DNA from: Coix lacryma-jobi var. lacryma-jobi
Lineage: Eukaryota; Streptophyta; Magnoliopsida; Poales; Poaceae
Length of the DNA: 64,000 nucleotides
NCBI GenBank assembly: GCA_009763385.1
Contig: CM019831.1
Span: 88,447,845 to 88,511,844, forward strand
Direction: 5' to 3'
Shown here piece after piece: positions 44,241 through 55,340 of this stretch; within the stretch, counting starts at the first letter, position 1, and the number at the start of each line of letters is the position of its first letter. Position numbers and translations under genes: made by a program. A model generated the notes under the pieces. It was not told the origin of the DNA. It saw nothing but the letters and a program-made list of their open reading frames with translations, and searched no databases.

Positions 44241-46435
44241 AAAACCAAACTAGGGTATTTCACCGACCGTGCACTCTATTGCACCTTGGCTAGTAAAAAG
44301 CAAAACCTTTATGCATATACCTTTGCCTTTGGGTTTGCCTTCTATTGATCACTTGCTTCATGATCATGTTCATCATCTCCACCATTTCCTAGCCTTGCTC
44401 AACTCCCTCATGCGGACCCTAGCTTAACCAAAGTTATTGAAAGAATTAGACCATTAGTTGTCACTTAATTATCAAAATCGAACTAGGGCTTTCAAAAGAG
44501 GTGGCTACAACCTTAGGAAGTCAAATCCAATTGGGATCCTAGTATGGATTATTTTTACCAAAAGGACCAAAATGGCCCTACGACACTATGAATATGCTCA
44601 AGATCTAGCTCTAGGGTAGGGGGCATTTCGGTGCACCAAGTGCAACTTTGGCATTATGAATGTTCAGTTGGAATAATGTGGCCACAATGATCCTTATTGT
44701 GAACAATAACACTCAACACCATGACTTCACTATCATTTCACACTTTGCACTGTCCAACACTTTAGTCAAGGACAACAATAATGATGTCAAGGTCAACATG
44801 ATATTTGAATGATTTGTTTTATATAGATTCAAACAACAATACAAAGCGTTGAAATGATAAGTTCGCTCCATCATCCAACACAACTAGGAGTCCTAAAGTG
44901 GCCCAACAAAGTCTAGGTCATCATCAATAAACATGACTATCCTCTAATCTATATCTCTTATAAAGATAAAACCCCACTACCAATTCTATCTGATCTCACA
45001 GCGTTCCACGTCATCAACCATCCACCAGTCAATAGGATTGTCCCCTGCCTCCTTCTCTGCAGGCCCCTGCTGCTTCCACTTCTCCAGGTACGCAGGAAAC
45101 CACTCCCATTCCCAACAATTGATGAATCAGAAACTGCCAGACAACTGAGTGGCTGATTGATCATGGTATTCAATATTTATACTTCTTCCTTCATGGATCT
45201 ACTTGTCACAGTTTGCATATTTGCATGAGTTGAGCCATTTGTCTGTTCGTCTCCAGTCTCCCCTCTCTAAGCTTTTCTTTTCACGTTTTGATTCAGCTGC
45301 TGATCGCCTACTTTAAAGTTTGGTGGCCATCAACAGCTGCACCAATTGGTACCTACTGCTATGTCCAGTTAAACTCTTTCTCAATATTGATGGTCGTGAG
45401 TTTATCATGTTCTCCTAACAAATTGTAGAAGTGTCTCCAATTCATGTCGAACCTACTTTGTTGGGAGTTGAGTTATTCTAAATAGTGGTTATCGATTCAA
45501 CTGTACTATATTTATTTGATATATATATATATATATAATTTATATAATTTCTTTACAAATTTGCAATGGGTGTGACACATTTCCTTTCTTATGAAATGTT
45601 ATGTGGTTGTAAGAGATAGGCTTTTGGTCTCAAAAAGAGATACAGATCTCAGCTAATCTTGTACAAGGAAACAACAATTTGCTCATCATTGAAACCCCTA
45701 GTCTCCTATGACCATCTATATTTTGAGCACCATAAAATAGTCTTCAATCCTCATTAGTTTCTAACATGGCTCCCTTTCACACAACCACAACAACAATCCA
45801 TGCCTACATGGTCATGCTACATCATCAAGTTTGAGGGTGATAGAGAAGAGCCACTTTGTCATGGATTATGGTTATGCTATACTACCATAGAGGACTTTCC
45901 ATTGGGAAACACAATGTTAGTATTCAGTTTGTTGATTATGGCAAGGGGAGCATTTGTTATAGTTTCATGCGCCATTTTAGATGGGAAGAAACTTACTAGA
46001 TGCTTATGTTATCTCATGTTTTGAGCAAACAACCAAAACTTTCTCATAACACTTAACGTCTTTAGATGCATAATAAAAATTCCAAACTAAAAATGCCACA
46101 AAACATGGGATATGGATTCCAAAGCTAAGTGCTAATACTTTTCTTCTTCACTTACTCTAGCAGCAACACTTGTCCAAAATAAAAAAAAATCATTATCTAT
46201 CAATGAGCAGTGAGATGTCCATAGCTTTTGTAGGCTACTCATAAGTTAAGAACCGTCGTGGGTAATAGGAATCCGATATAGGGGCATATATGGAATTAAG
46301 AAAAAGTAGTGACACTGACTTGAAAAGTTGGAAATCCAATTGTTACCATCCATAATAAATATAGGCCTCTCCCTCAACACTACCATATCAGTCTTACTAA
46401 TCCATTGATTAGACCCTAGTATCTCCCATCGACCC
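44241..46435. other. Intergenic region upstream of the C2H2 gene
   Basis: AT-rich, no convincing coding frame. A run of AT dinucleotides lies at about 45,520-45,537. The last few hundred bases are the probable promoter and leader of the zinc-finger gene, but no single TATA element stands out. Confidence 0.5.
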
Positions 46436-48973
46436 ATGGACTCAAACCAGAAACCGCTCCCGCCGCCGCCGCCGCCGCCACCACCACCACCAAAAAATGG
46501 TAACACTAGGGGGCGCCCACCTCTCATCTCCATACAGTTGCATAATGAAGGAGATGGCAGCACCATAGGAGCCGGCGATAAGGAAGATGCTGCTCTCCGT
46601 CGTGGATCACCACGTGCATCTGGCCACAAGCTCTCCGGATCTGGCCGCCGCCCTGAGAGCAAAGCTTCTAGCTATGGGGAAAAAATGATACCACCGAGAT
46701 CTTTGGTGGGTTGTCCTGGTAGGGACGAGGCAACTGCCGAGCAACGTGGTTTGCCACCGCGGAGCTCGCGTGAGGTGGCTAGGCTTGGCACCGTTGTTGT
46801 GGTGGACGACTGGCCCTATGTTTGCGCCGATTGCTCCATGACCTTTGGTCGGGAGACGACGCTGTCTGCACACATGAGGTCGCATAACCGCGACCACATC
46901 TCCTCTGAGTCTGAGGAGGATGCTCAGGGACGGAAAAGGAGAAGGAACAAGAAGTTAAAGCCGAAGACCATAAAGCCACTGGAGGCAACATGGGGCAACA
47001 CGGAGCGCCGCAACGGTTGCCCTAAAGATGCCCCTGGTCAAGGGAACGCTCTCGAGGTAAATAATTCTGAATCTGAGTCCGGCAGCATAGAGGTCACGGA
47101 GAATGACCACAGCAATGATAATTCCGTTATCGTCATCGATGATGACGACACAAATCCTGTCATTGCCGTCGCGGGGTCTCGTGGAGCTCCAAGGTCAGCT
47201 CCTGATGCGGCGGCAGCTCTGGCCATGGCACCAGCTCCTGCAGTGGCCGTGGCAACTCCCACGCCCACACCTCCTGCCGCTGCATCAACGACTGTGACAA
47301 TTCCACCAGCTCCTGCTTGTGCGGCAGCGGCGCCCATCGTAAGAGCTCCTCTCGCCGCCGCTGTGAATGCTCAATCTGCACCTGATCTGTTGAAGGGAAA
47401 CAACGGCTCTGCTCAAGCCGGTGCTCGCTATGGATATGGTGGCAATGGTAAAGGTATTGCTAGGGGCAGCAACGGTTGTGGCAGATCTCTCGCTGGCTAT
47501 GGCAATAATGGTAAAGGTGTTGCTGGCAGTAACAGTGGCAGCCACACCTACAACACATCTACTGACGCTGGAGGTGAGAGCAAGGAAGGCTGTGGCAAGA
47601 AGCTGTTCTACTCACGGCAGTCGCTGGGAGGCCACATGATCATGGAGACGAAGGGCAAGGGGAAGCTAGACTTGCAGAGTGGTCCGCACAAGTGCAAGGT
47701 GTGCAACCATGTCTGCCAGACAGTGCAGGAACTCAGTTTCCACATGAAGAGTGTGCACCCTCGCCCTGGCGTTGTTGTTTCTGCTGCTGCTGCTGCTAAG
47801 GAAAAAACCTTCGAAGCAACAGGGATCAACAACTTCGGTGCAGCTGTTGATGGCCCTTCCAATGCCTTGGGCTGGCCGTTCCCAGCTGGCGCTTCCAGAA
47901 GCGCCGTCCTCGCGCTTCTTGCGCCAATGGCACCAGTGCACCAGCCACCTCAAGGGACCATGGCTATGGCCGACAAACATGTGACTGGTCATTTCTCAGC
48001 TGCCAACACCTCCACTGGCTGGTCACTCCCTGCAACTACCAGCAGCATCCTTCAAATGCAGAACCAAATGCAGAATCTACCAGAACAGATAGCAGCAGTG
48101 GCGCCCGGCAACCACAGACACCGCAGCATCAATCCTGCATTTTTAGAAAGCAATGCCATTGCCAGCAGCAGCTCCTCCACTCCTCGCCCTGGCACCGAGC
48201 TCCTCAACAACAACTTTGCAGCCAATGACCCTGCCAACAATACCATGGGCCGCCGCTTGCCATTCTTCCTAGCTGGCAGAAGCTACAGCCAAGCACTTCC
48301 TGTGTCCAGGCCGGTGCACCATCCAACTGAAGGGATGGAAATGGATGGCAATAATCTTTTGACTGGTCATTTCCCAGCTGCCATCTCTTCCACTGGCTGG
48401 TCATTCCCTGCAACTACCAACAACAATGCCATTGCCAACAGTAGTGTTGCAGCCATTGATGCTCTTGCCAATACTATGTACCGCTTGCCATTCTCTGCCA
48501 CTGGCTGGTCATTCCCTGCAATTGCCAATACTGGCAGAAGTGCCATCCATGCCCCTCCTATGTTGATGCCGGTGCACCAGCCAACTCAAGGGATGGCGGC
48601 TATGGCTGGCAATCCTGTGACTGGTCATTTCCCAGCTGCTATGGCTGGCAATCCTGTGACTGGCCATTTCCCAGCTGCTATGGCTGGCAATGGCTGGTCA
48701 TTCCCTCCAAGTACCAGCAGCGTCCTTCCTGCAATTCCCTTGCAGACTCAAGAGATGCAGAATCCGCCACAAGGGAGAGTGGTGCCTGTGAATGGTGAGC
48801 ATCCCTCCACCCATCTCTTTGGCTCCAACACCTTTCCTACTTTCCCCTCACAGAATCAAGAGGAGAATCCACCAGAGGAGACGCTGCCTGGTAACAACGA
48901 AGGTCGCACCATTCTTCTCTTTGGCACCAAAATTGCTGAAGGCCAGAAAGAAGTCAAAGAACCAAAGAAGTAG
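46436..48973 (+). CDS. C2H2 zinc-finger protein, 845 residues, intronless
   Basis: Probable nuclear DNA-binding regulator. The ATG at 46,436 opens an 845-codon frame. It starts with an 11-proline run (residues 9-19) encoded by CCG/CCA repeats. Finger 1 is at C130, C133, H146 and H150. A basic stretch GRKRRRNKKLKPK (about 165-177) fits a nuclear signal. A Ser/Glu/Asp-rich segment and an Ala/Pro-rich segment (about 245-320) follow. A degenerate plant-type finger with SRQSLGGH (about 386-400) lacks one cysteine and the last histidine. Finger 3 is at C420, C423, H436 and H441. The C-terminal half holds repeated TGHFPAA and GWSFPA units, probably expanded by duplication. No EAR repression motif is seen. 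An 845-residue frame without stops in low-complexity DNA supports a real gene, though expression is untested. Confidence 0.8.
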   Translation: MDSNQKPLPPPPPPPPPPPKNGNTRGRPPLISIQLHNEGDGSTIGAGDKEDAALRRGSPRASGHKLSGSGRRPESKASSYGEKMIPPRSLVGCPGRDEATAEQRGLPPRSSREVARLGTVVVVDDWPYVCADCSMTFGRETTLSAHMRSHNRDHISSESEEDAQGRKRRRNKKLKPKTIKPLEATWGNTERRNGCPKDAPGQGNALEVNNSESESGSIEVTENDHSNDNSVIVIDDDDTNPVIAVAGSRGAPRSAPDAAAALAMAPAPAVAVATPTPTPPAAASTTVTIPPAPACAAAAPIVRAPLAAAVNAQSAPDLLKGNNGSAQAGARYGYGGNGKGIARGSNGCGRSLAGYGNNGKGVAGSNSGSHTYNTSTDAGGESKEGCGKKLFYSRQSLGGHMIMETKGKGKLDLQSGPHKCKVCNHVCQTVQELSFHMKSVHPRPGVVVSAAAAAKEKTFEATGINNFGAAVDGPSNALGWPFPAGASRSAVLALLAPMAPVHQPPQGTMAMADKHVTGHFSAANTSTGWSLPATTSSILQMQNQMQNLPEQIAAVAPGNHRHRSINPAFLESNAIASSSSSTPRPGTELLNNNFAANDPANNTMGRRLPFFLAGRSYSQALPVSRPVHHPTEGMEMDGNNLLTGHFPAAISSTGWSFPATTNNNAIANSSVAAIDALANTMYRLPFSATGWSFPAIANTGRSAIHAPPMLMPVHQPTQGMAAMAGNPVTGHFPAAMAGNPVTGHFPAAMAGNGWSFPPSTSSVLPAIPLQTQEMQNPPQGRVVPVNGEHPSTHLFGSNTFPTFPSQNQEENPPEETLPGNNEGRTILLFGTKIAEGQKEVKEPKK

Positions 48974-49569
48974 TTCAAGAGAAAGGAAAAGCTGATCTTC
49001 CTGCCATTGTTTCAGGAGCTACCAGCTGTACATTGTGGAAGCTTTGTGGGCTTTAGAAGCTTTTGCTGCTACCAATTAATAAGTCCATCAGGACTCATGC
49101 TCGACATAATATTTCTTTCCATTAAAAGTTACTTTTTTCGTTCCAAAATTACTTAGTTCAAGCAAGACTTGTAGTCTTTGGTATTTGAATAAGGTTGTGT
49201 GTTTTGTTTGATCAGACAAATTTTATGTTTTATCTCGATACCTGATAAACAGTTGTATGGTTTATCTGATGGAATAAGGTTGTACTGGATGTTTGAACAA
49301 CTTATGGTGTTTTCTGTTACCCTACCCATAAAAATGAGCATGTAACTTCATATTGTGTTCATCTTCATGCTGTTCATTGTTTTCAAAAAAAAATCTTCAT
49401 GATGTTCTCTTAATCAATACCAAGGTTATGTCAGAATCAACCGGAATGTATCACACCTTCCATGTTTACAGTTGAAACTGGAAAAGCTTTGAGGTCAGAG
49501 TCTTTTGACCAGATGGAGTTAGCATCATGGACACCATTTAGCATATGAATTGAACATTGCCACTGAAGA
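48974..49569. other. 3' flanks of two convergent genes
   Basis: Contains the presumed 3' untranslated regions of the C2H2 gene (from the left) and the LON-domain gene (from the right). No other frame or repeat is recognised. Confidence 0.45.
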
Positions 49570-52500
49570 TCATATATTTTGAATGGCGAGCCTTGCCGCT
49601 ATCATTCCAATATTATGTTCTACAAACTCGATACCATTGTTTAGCCTTTCAAGGGTGTCTATTGAATCCATTGCTTGTATCTTGTAGTTTTGCAGGGTGA
49701 GAAGTTCTTCATCTGACATGCCTGTAGTGTACAGTTTAAAGGTTAGATACCTACGAATATATGGATCAGGTATAATGGCGATTGATGTATGTGTGCATCA
49801 TCTCTTTGGATGGTTGTCATATGTAAAACAGATACTTCTCATTTATAGAATATATAGATCTGGAGTGAAAGTTTCATCAATATGATAAGACCTGAATATT
49901 TTGAACTAGACCGATGAAATCAGAATGAAACATCACCTGAAACTGTTTGGTACGCAGCAAATGAGAGACGTTCTGGGCGTCCAGGGATAAAAGAGTCATT
50001 CTACTCTTCAAAAATTTCTTTTTCAGACCACAATAGAGATGCCCTGATGTTAGTTTGCAGCGGTTCATCCTCAGGTACCTAAATTTGAAATGTTGAAATA
50101 AGAAAAGATTAGGATAAGAAGCAATATTCAACATCTTCAAATTGCTGAATGGGCTTAAGGTAGTGATCGAACCTTCAACTTCATTTGTAGGCTGTGTAAA
50201 TTGCACATGGATTCTTTTAGCTTGGAAATTCTTGTCCCTAATTCAATTGCGTCATAAGGCTCATCCATCATTGGAGAAACTGTACCACGGAAATAGGGCT
50301 CCATCTGGGTCAACAAAGACAAAGATGTGGTTCCGGGCTTCTGTAATTTCTTCTTGGCAGTATCAGAATACTTTTTTTTAACAAGAAAGCAGGACCTCTG
50401 CTGCTCAATTAAGAAGAATACAAGTTCATACAAAGTCTGTGACGCACCCGCAAAACAGTCCAGTCGCTATAGCACTTAGCAACTAAGCCCATCATGAGTC
50501 ATCTTTGCCTAGCTTTGGTGCAAAAGCGACAAAGCAGCTTCGACTTCCCATGATGGACCTTTACCCAAAGCCACCGAGACACCGCCACCTGCGCATAACT
50601 GACTCCACTAACACACCAAGATCCTAACACATGTCATCATCGCCGAGCTTCGTCATGCCCCCAATGAAGCAGCTCCAACTCAGAATACTTAAGAAGTGGT
50701 ATAAAAACGTTCTGATCTACTGTGCTTATAGCTTTAATAAATAAGGTTACAGAACCAGAGCATATGGGCAATTCCATCTGAACTGGAAGGCAACAATTTT
50801 GTTCAAACATCATAATACAAGGAGTAGTGAGATTGAAGCAGTCCAACTATAACACTAGCATTCAGCTGTTCACATCTCCCATCCCTCACAAGGTATCAAA
50901 AGGAATTGACCTGTTCATATATCAAGCAAAAGTCGGCCTTCGAAGGTATTATAAAGACAATTTACAGAAAATGTTAAGTAGTATATATGTATATATATAT
51001 ACTAAAAGTACCCAAGAATTAGTGTGATATGATTTTAACATCAACAATGGAATAACATTTCAAAACTAGAAAAGAAAGAAAGAGCTTACATCCAAAAGAT
51101 TTGAAATGTTTACACGGCACACTCCTCTAATTGATATCAGTGCTCCAATCTCCAGCTTTTGAACCTACACTAAAGACAGACCATTAATACAAAATGTGGC
51201 AGGAAAAAGAGAGGAGTGAGATCATGTAAGTAAACTTATAGAAAGGTGTCGCTTGAAGGACAATAGCTTACACTTTCTATGTGGACCAAACAACCATATC
51301 TTACAGCAAATGAAGCTTTAGTAGAGCTATCTACAACTGGATCAAGCACGAAGTGAACAAAAGAATTTTTCCTCTTGTACAAGGCCTGTTAAGTAAATAT
51401 TAGAAATAAATCAGTGAGGATGTTGCATAGTACTCTACTCATGGTTTGAGTTGTTAGTATCCGACCAAAGAAATATGGAAATCTCGTGTTCAAGATTTTT
51501 TATTTTTTGCGTCAAATCTCGTGTTCAAGAATGATGCACCAAAATCGCATATATAGGGTTCTTACCCTGCAACTACAATTTCACCCACTGTCCACACACT
51601 CTTCCACTCAACATTAAAACCGTGTTCCCTTGGATCAAAGAAAAACTAAAAGACCTTAAAAGAAAATTAGGTGGACACAAATTTGATAAACAGACAAAAA
51701 GAAGATTTACTCAATCAAGAAAAAAAATGTAATTCTCCATCATGGATAATTATTACAAGTATGTTTCATCAAGGATTTCTGATAATGAGGACCAGTACTA
51801 GTTAGCTTATTATTTGTGATGTTCTGGAGTTTCTGGTTATTAATTGTTTTAGGTGTGTGTTAGTCTAGGCTAGTTGCATTTTCATGAATCAAGTAGTTTA
51901 GTCCTAGATTATCCACTAGTGCATTCTCTTATCCCTGTTTCTGGTAACTAAGACTTTCTGTATTTCTGTTATTCAACAATGGAACTGGGGTGTATCCTCA
52001 TTTTGAAGAAAAAAAAAAGAAAGACTGCACTGAACAAAAACTCATACCTCCTCTAGCAATGCTATATATCTTGCTTCATACAAGTGTAGAGTCTTGGATT
52101 CAGATGGTATCAGCACCTATAACATTTTCATTATCTTAGCAGAATCCCACAGATTTTACTGATAATGCAAACTGCTGATTAATCTGATTAATGAAATGAC
52201 ATGCAGCTCTCTTGCAACGTTTCAAAAACAAAAAAATAATGAAAAGTAACTGATTGAAGGAACTAATAGCAATTTAGAAAATTCATATGAAACTGTGAAA
52301 TCTTTGAACAGATAAAATACACAATACAAATTCAATAGATAAGATCCAAAAGTACTCTCCAAAATTAATATCTGGAAATGCTAAAATGCTTGTCTTGAGA
52401 CAAGATTTGGAATCTGATGCCAGTCCTCTGCCAGAAGAGATTTGGAAACAGATGCTACTGCCGTCTGCCTTAGCACTGAAAAACGTCAGCTCTGGGCCAC

Positions 52501-53193
52501 AGAGCAAACTCTGCCATTGCTAAGTTTTGCATTGAGTCCTCAGGCGTTCTTCTGTTTTGTAATCCTCTCCCTTCTTGGATAGCTGTTTGCTGTCTTGCTC
52601 CCTGTCTCACCTGCCTGTAAGGGCTCAGCCTGTGTAATGCAATTGCTTTGTTTCATAAACCTTCCTGCAGTATCTCAGTTTATCATTCAGGCTGACACTT
52701 CAAATGGGTCCGAGGTAGTTGCCCTAAAAAAAGTCTCCAAAATTAGTAAGAAATCTTCAGTTATTAGAAAGAAAACACATCGTGCACGTGCAGTACAGCC
52801 AATACGAAATCCTGGTTCACCATCGCAGAACTGGTTGGTTCTTTTTTCAGGGACCTACAGATTACAACTCTATGGAATGGACCATCCACTGCTTCGAATA
52901 ATCAACATCAACGTCGGCAATGGCAGACTAAAGGATCGGGTTTGACTGAAATCTAAATAACCAGATAACTATCCTATCCAAAATATCTTTACCTCCGCGG
53001 GCTGGAATGGGAGGAGCGGGAGGTCGAGCGACGGCTGCGGCGGGGACAACGCGCAGCGGGCGGCGCGGAGACGGCGGTGGTGCGCTGGCCACACGTGGAG
53101 GGGCGGGGCAGGCCTGGTTCTCGGATCTTGTGGCGGCCATGCAGAGCGGGAGGGGGAGAGGAGGCGGATGGGAATGGGAACCGAGGCGGCCAT
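49570..53193 (-). pseudogene. LON substrate-binding-domain protein gene, seven exons, with two lesions
   Basis: Exons on the minus strand: 53,193-52,993, 52,116-52,048, 51,386-51,272, 51,164-51,090, 50,304-50,173, 50,078-49,937 and 49,721-49,570. All introns are GT-AG and the joints fit in phase. The product is about 294 residues. Its Ser/Arg/Pro-rich start (MAASVPIPIRLLSPS) is like a plastid transit peptide. It continues with LPLLPFQPAE, VLIPSESKTLHLYEARY, VQKLEIGALISIRGVCRVN and MEPYFRGTVSPMMDE, then a helical tail ending ARLAIQNI. This is the LON N-terminal substrate-binding domain found in plant proteins that lack the ATPase and protease parts. Exon 3 has one T too many in a T run (near 51,360), shifting the frame. 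Exon 6 has an in-frame TAG (near 50,000) where a Tyr codon is expected. Either would truncate the protein. Confidence 0.85.
50374..50679 (-). mobile_element. 5'-truncated LINE (or retrotransposed tail) in intron 4
   Basis: A 306-bp insert is flanked by a perfect 11-bp duplication TCAGAATACTT (50,363-50,373 and 50,680-50,690). On the minus strand it ends in a poly(A) run preceded by TTCTTCTTAATTGAGCAGCAG-like sequence, a style common at the 3' end of grass L1-type elements. It carries no enzyme domain. It lies wholly inside intron 4 of the LON-domain gene. Confidence 0.85.
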
Positions 53194-53465
53194 GGCCGCG
53201 ACCGGGCTGGAGTGTTTTTCAGTGGTTGGGAATGGCCCGTGGGTTGGCGGGAGACCAAACGGAGATAATGCTGAAAGCAACCATTTTCCTATTCTTTTCT
53301 TTCTGGCCTTTGCAGTTGAAGTTGAATTGGGGAAAAATTGAAGTACTAGTATAATTTCTTTGCTGGCAAAATCAGAAGGGTCTTTATGTCCAGCTGTGAA
53401 AGTGTTTGGCATACAAAGGTACACCTGTCACCTGCTTGATGGAGTTATTAATACTATATGTTTAC
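53194..53465 (-). promoter_or_regulatory. Remaining 5' flank of the LON-domain gene
   Basis: Only about 270 bp of host DNA separate the proposed start codon from the G2 LTR. This holds the leader and at most a core promoter. Plus-strand frames here (for example 53,007-53,354) are the antisense of exon 1. Confidence 0.4.
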
Positions 53466-54222
53466 TGTTGGGGCGATACCCACGGCGCCGGCACCCCCGG
53501 CCCGCTAGCCGGACAGGGAGTGGGGTTTTCGCGCGAAAGAGTCGGCCGGGCGAAGCTTTGCTTTCGCACGAATGCGCGCATGAGCGCTCGGTGATCGAAA
53601 AGGTGGTTGTTTACGGGCGGAAGTGGCCCTTCCGCTCGGATGGGAAGCTTGGGCTGTCGAATTCGCGCGGATGGTCAGCCGACGGCCCGAGCCCTGGCCC
53701 GTGACGGACCTCTCGCGCGAAAGGAGCGTAATCGAGCGGACGGGTTCGCCAATCGCGCTCCTTTCGCGCGAAGCAAGCCGCGGGCGATTTCCAGAGGATT
53801 TCGCTAGAAGTAAGCTTGCGCTGTCCGAATCCTCGTTTTGCTTTCTGCAGGTTTTCGCGGTGCGCCAAGGGCTTTCGTCGCGAGGGCCGGGCCCACATCT
53901 ACGGAGGGGGAGGGCCCAGGCAGCTCCGAGCCCGCCGGGAGACGGGATGACAACAACACCCCTCGAGCAGGAGGACGCGACAAAGGCCGCGAGGCGTTTG
54001 GATAGGGCATTTTTGTAATTACATCGGGAGTAGTTGGAAGGGCATTCATGTACTTTCAAACGGATTTGAATGATATAAAAGGCTCCCGTACTCCCAGGGG
54101 GAGGGGGGAGAGCATTGTTCACTTCAACTGTTTCCTTACTTTCCCGTTCGTTTTCTGCTTTCGCTTCGTGCCTTCGTTCGTGCGACAACCCGCTGTTTCG
54201 GGGCCTCGGACCCAAAACAACA
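53466..54222 (+). repeat. G2 5' LTR
   Basis: 757 bp, TGTTGGGGCGATACCC to AAAACAACA. TATAAAAG at 54,074-54,081 is the core promoter. TTTCGCGCGAAA (53,527-53,538), TCGCGCGAAAGG (53,713-53,724) and TTTCGCGCGAA (53,762-53,772) fit E2F sites. The end (CAACCCGCTGTTTCGGGGCC) matches the G1 LTR end. Confidence 0.85.
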
Positions 54223-54242
54223 TTGGCATCCATCGTGGTTGT
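54223..54242 (+). other. G2 primer binding site
   Basis: TTGGCATCCATCGTGGTTG directly follows the LTR. It is in the right place and starts TTGG like other grass Gypsy sites, but the tRNA cannot be named from here. Confidence 0.55.
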
Positions 54243-54256
54243 CGCCCGAGCTTACC

Positions 54257-55335
54257 ATGCCACCGAGGAAGGCGCCGAAAACGGTCGACAATCCCGAAAC
54301 GGTTGCCGCGAACAAGGATGGCCAAGGCACACTCGCGGCATCCGTCTTAGCTACACAAATACCACCGAATACATCCAAAACACCCAAGCTTTCGGCGGCA
54401 CGCTCCCGACCGAAACCCAGATACCGCCGACAGCAACCTCAAGCCGTGACCCACACCTTTCGGCAGAGATGGCACGCCGGAAGGGGACGTCCAAGATGAG
54501 CCCGGCGATGAAGAAGACGACGATGCCGAAGTTACCAGGCATGCTCAAGCAATCAGAATGCTGACAGAGCAGCAAGAAGAAATCGAAAGGTTGATTCAGC
54601 AAAGAGATCAGTTGCAGCGGCAACTCGCGGCAAAAACAAGGGAGGATGAAACTCGCAACGCCTTTCGTCAGGCGGAGGCGCAGAGAAGGCAACTGGAAAA
54701 GGAGATTCAGGAACTGCGAAAGGCTGCAGGAGGCCCGATCCCAATAATTCAAGAAAATGTGTTCGAGCCAAGGCGAGAGCAGCCACCTATTTTCGACAAT
54801 GCAATCGACGAAACCTCGCCGCTCTCAAGAGAATTACAAGCCCATCCGTGACCGCTCAACTACAAGCCACGCATTCCGACTTTCGACGGCAAGGCGAACC
54901 CGCGCAAATTCTTAGCGAGCTACGAGACAGCCGTGTTTTCGGCAGACAGGGACAATCAGGCCCTGGCGAAATCTCTCATTCTGGCGGTCGAAGATGTGGC
55001 GCACGATTGGTACACCACGCTCAGGCCACTATCCATCTATTCGTGGGCTCAGTTGAAGGCCGAATTGCTTGCCACCTTCAAAGGATTCCGGCCAGATGTC
55101 AAGACCACGCGAGACCTCATGAACTGCACCCAGCAAGACGACGAGCCTTTATCCGAGTACCTCAAGCGTTTCATCCAGCTAAAAGCTCAAGCTCCGAATG
55201 TGCCGGAAGCTGCGGTAATTGCAGCAGCCACCGAAGGCTTGGGGACCGGGCAGTGCGCCGCTCACTTGTCCAGGGAACCGCCGAAAACTGTTAAGGAATT
55301 GTTCGACGTGATGAACGCATACGCAAGATCGGACG
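54257..55335 (+). pseudogene. G2 gag, N-terminal and capsid-like part
   Basis: It opens MPPRKAPKTVDNPETVAAN at 54,257, shifts frame near 54,500, and continues with a coiled coil (QQEEIERLIQQRDQLQRQL, about 54,565-54,720). It shifts again near 54,850 into a retrotrans_gag domain (FDGKANPRKFLASYE, VAHDWYTTLRPLSIYSWAQL, EPLSEYLKRFIQLK). The frame reaches YARSDDD, where the insertion 55,341-59,175 begins, and resumes after it with FRRCKAARL. At least two frameshifts make it non-functional. Confidence 0.8.
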
Positions 55336-55340
55336 ATGAC

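Noticed and set aside
44945..45180. Possible Helitron 5' end (TCTCTTATAAAGATAAAACCCC)
   Set aside because: No CTRR end with a preceding hairpin could be placed, and no Rep/helicase frame is present.
51990..52025. Poly(A)-tailed insert in intron 2 of the LON-domain gene
   Set aside because: There is an A run after an insert-like segment, but no flanking duplication could be found.
53007..53354. Gly-rich plus-strand frame
   Set aside because: It is the antisense of the first exon of the LON-domain gene.
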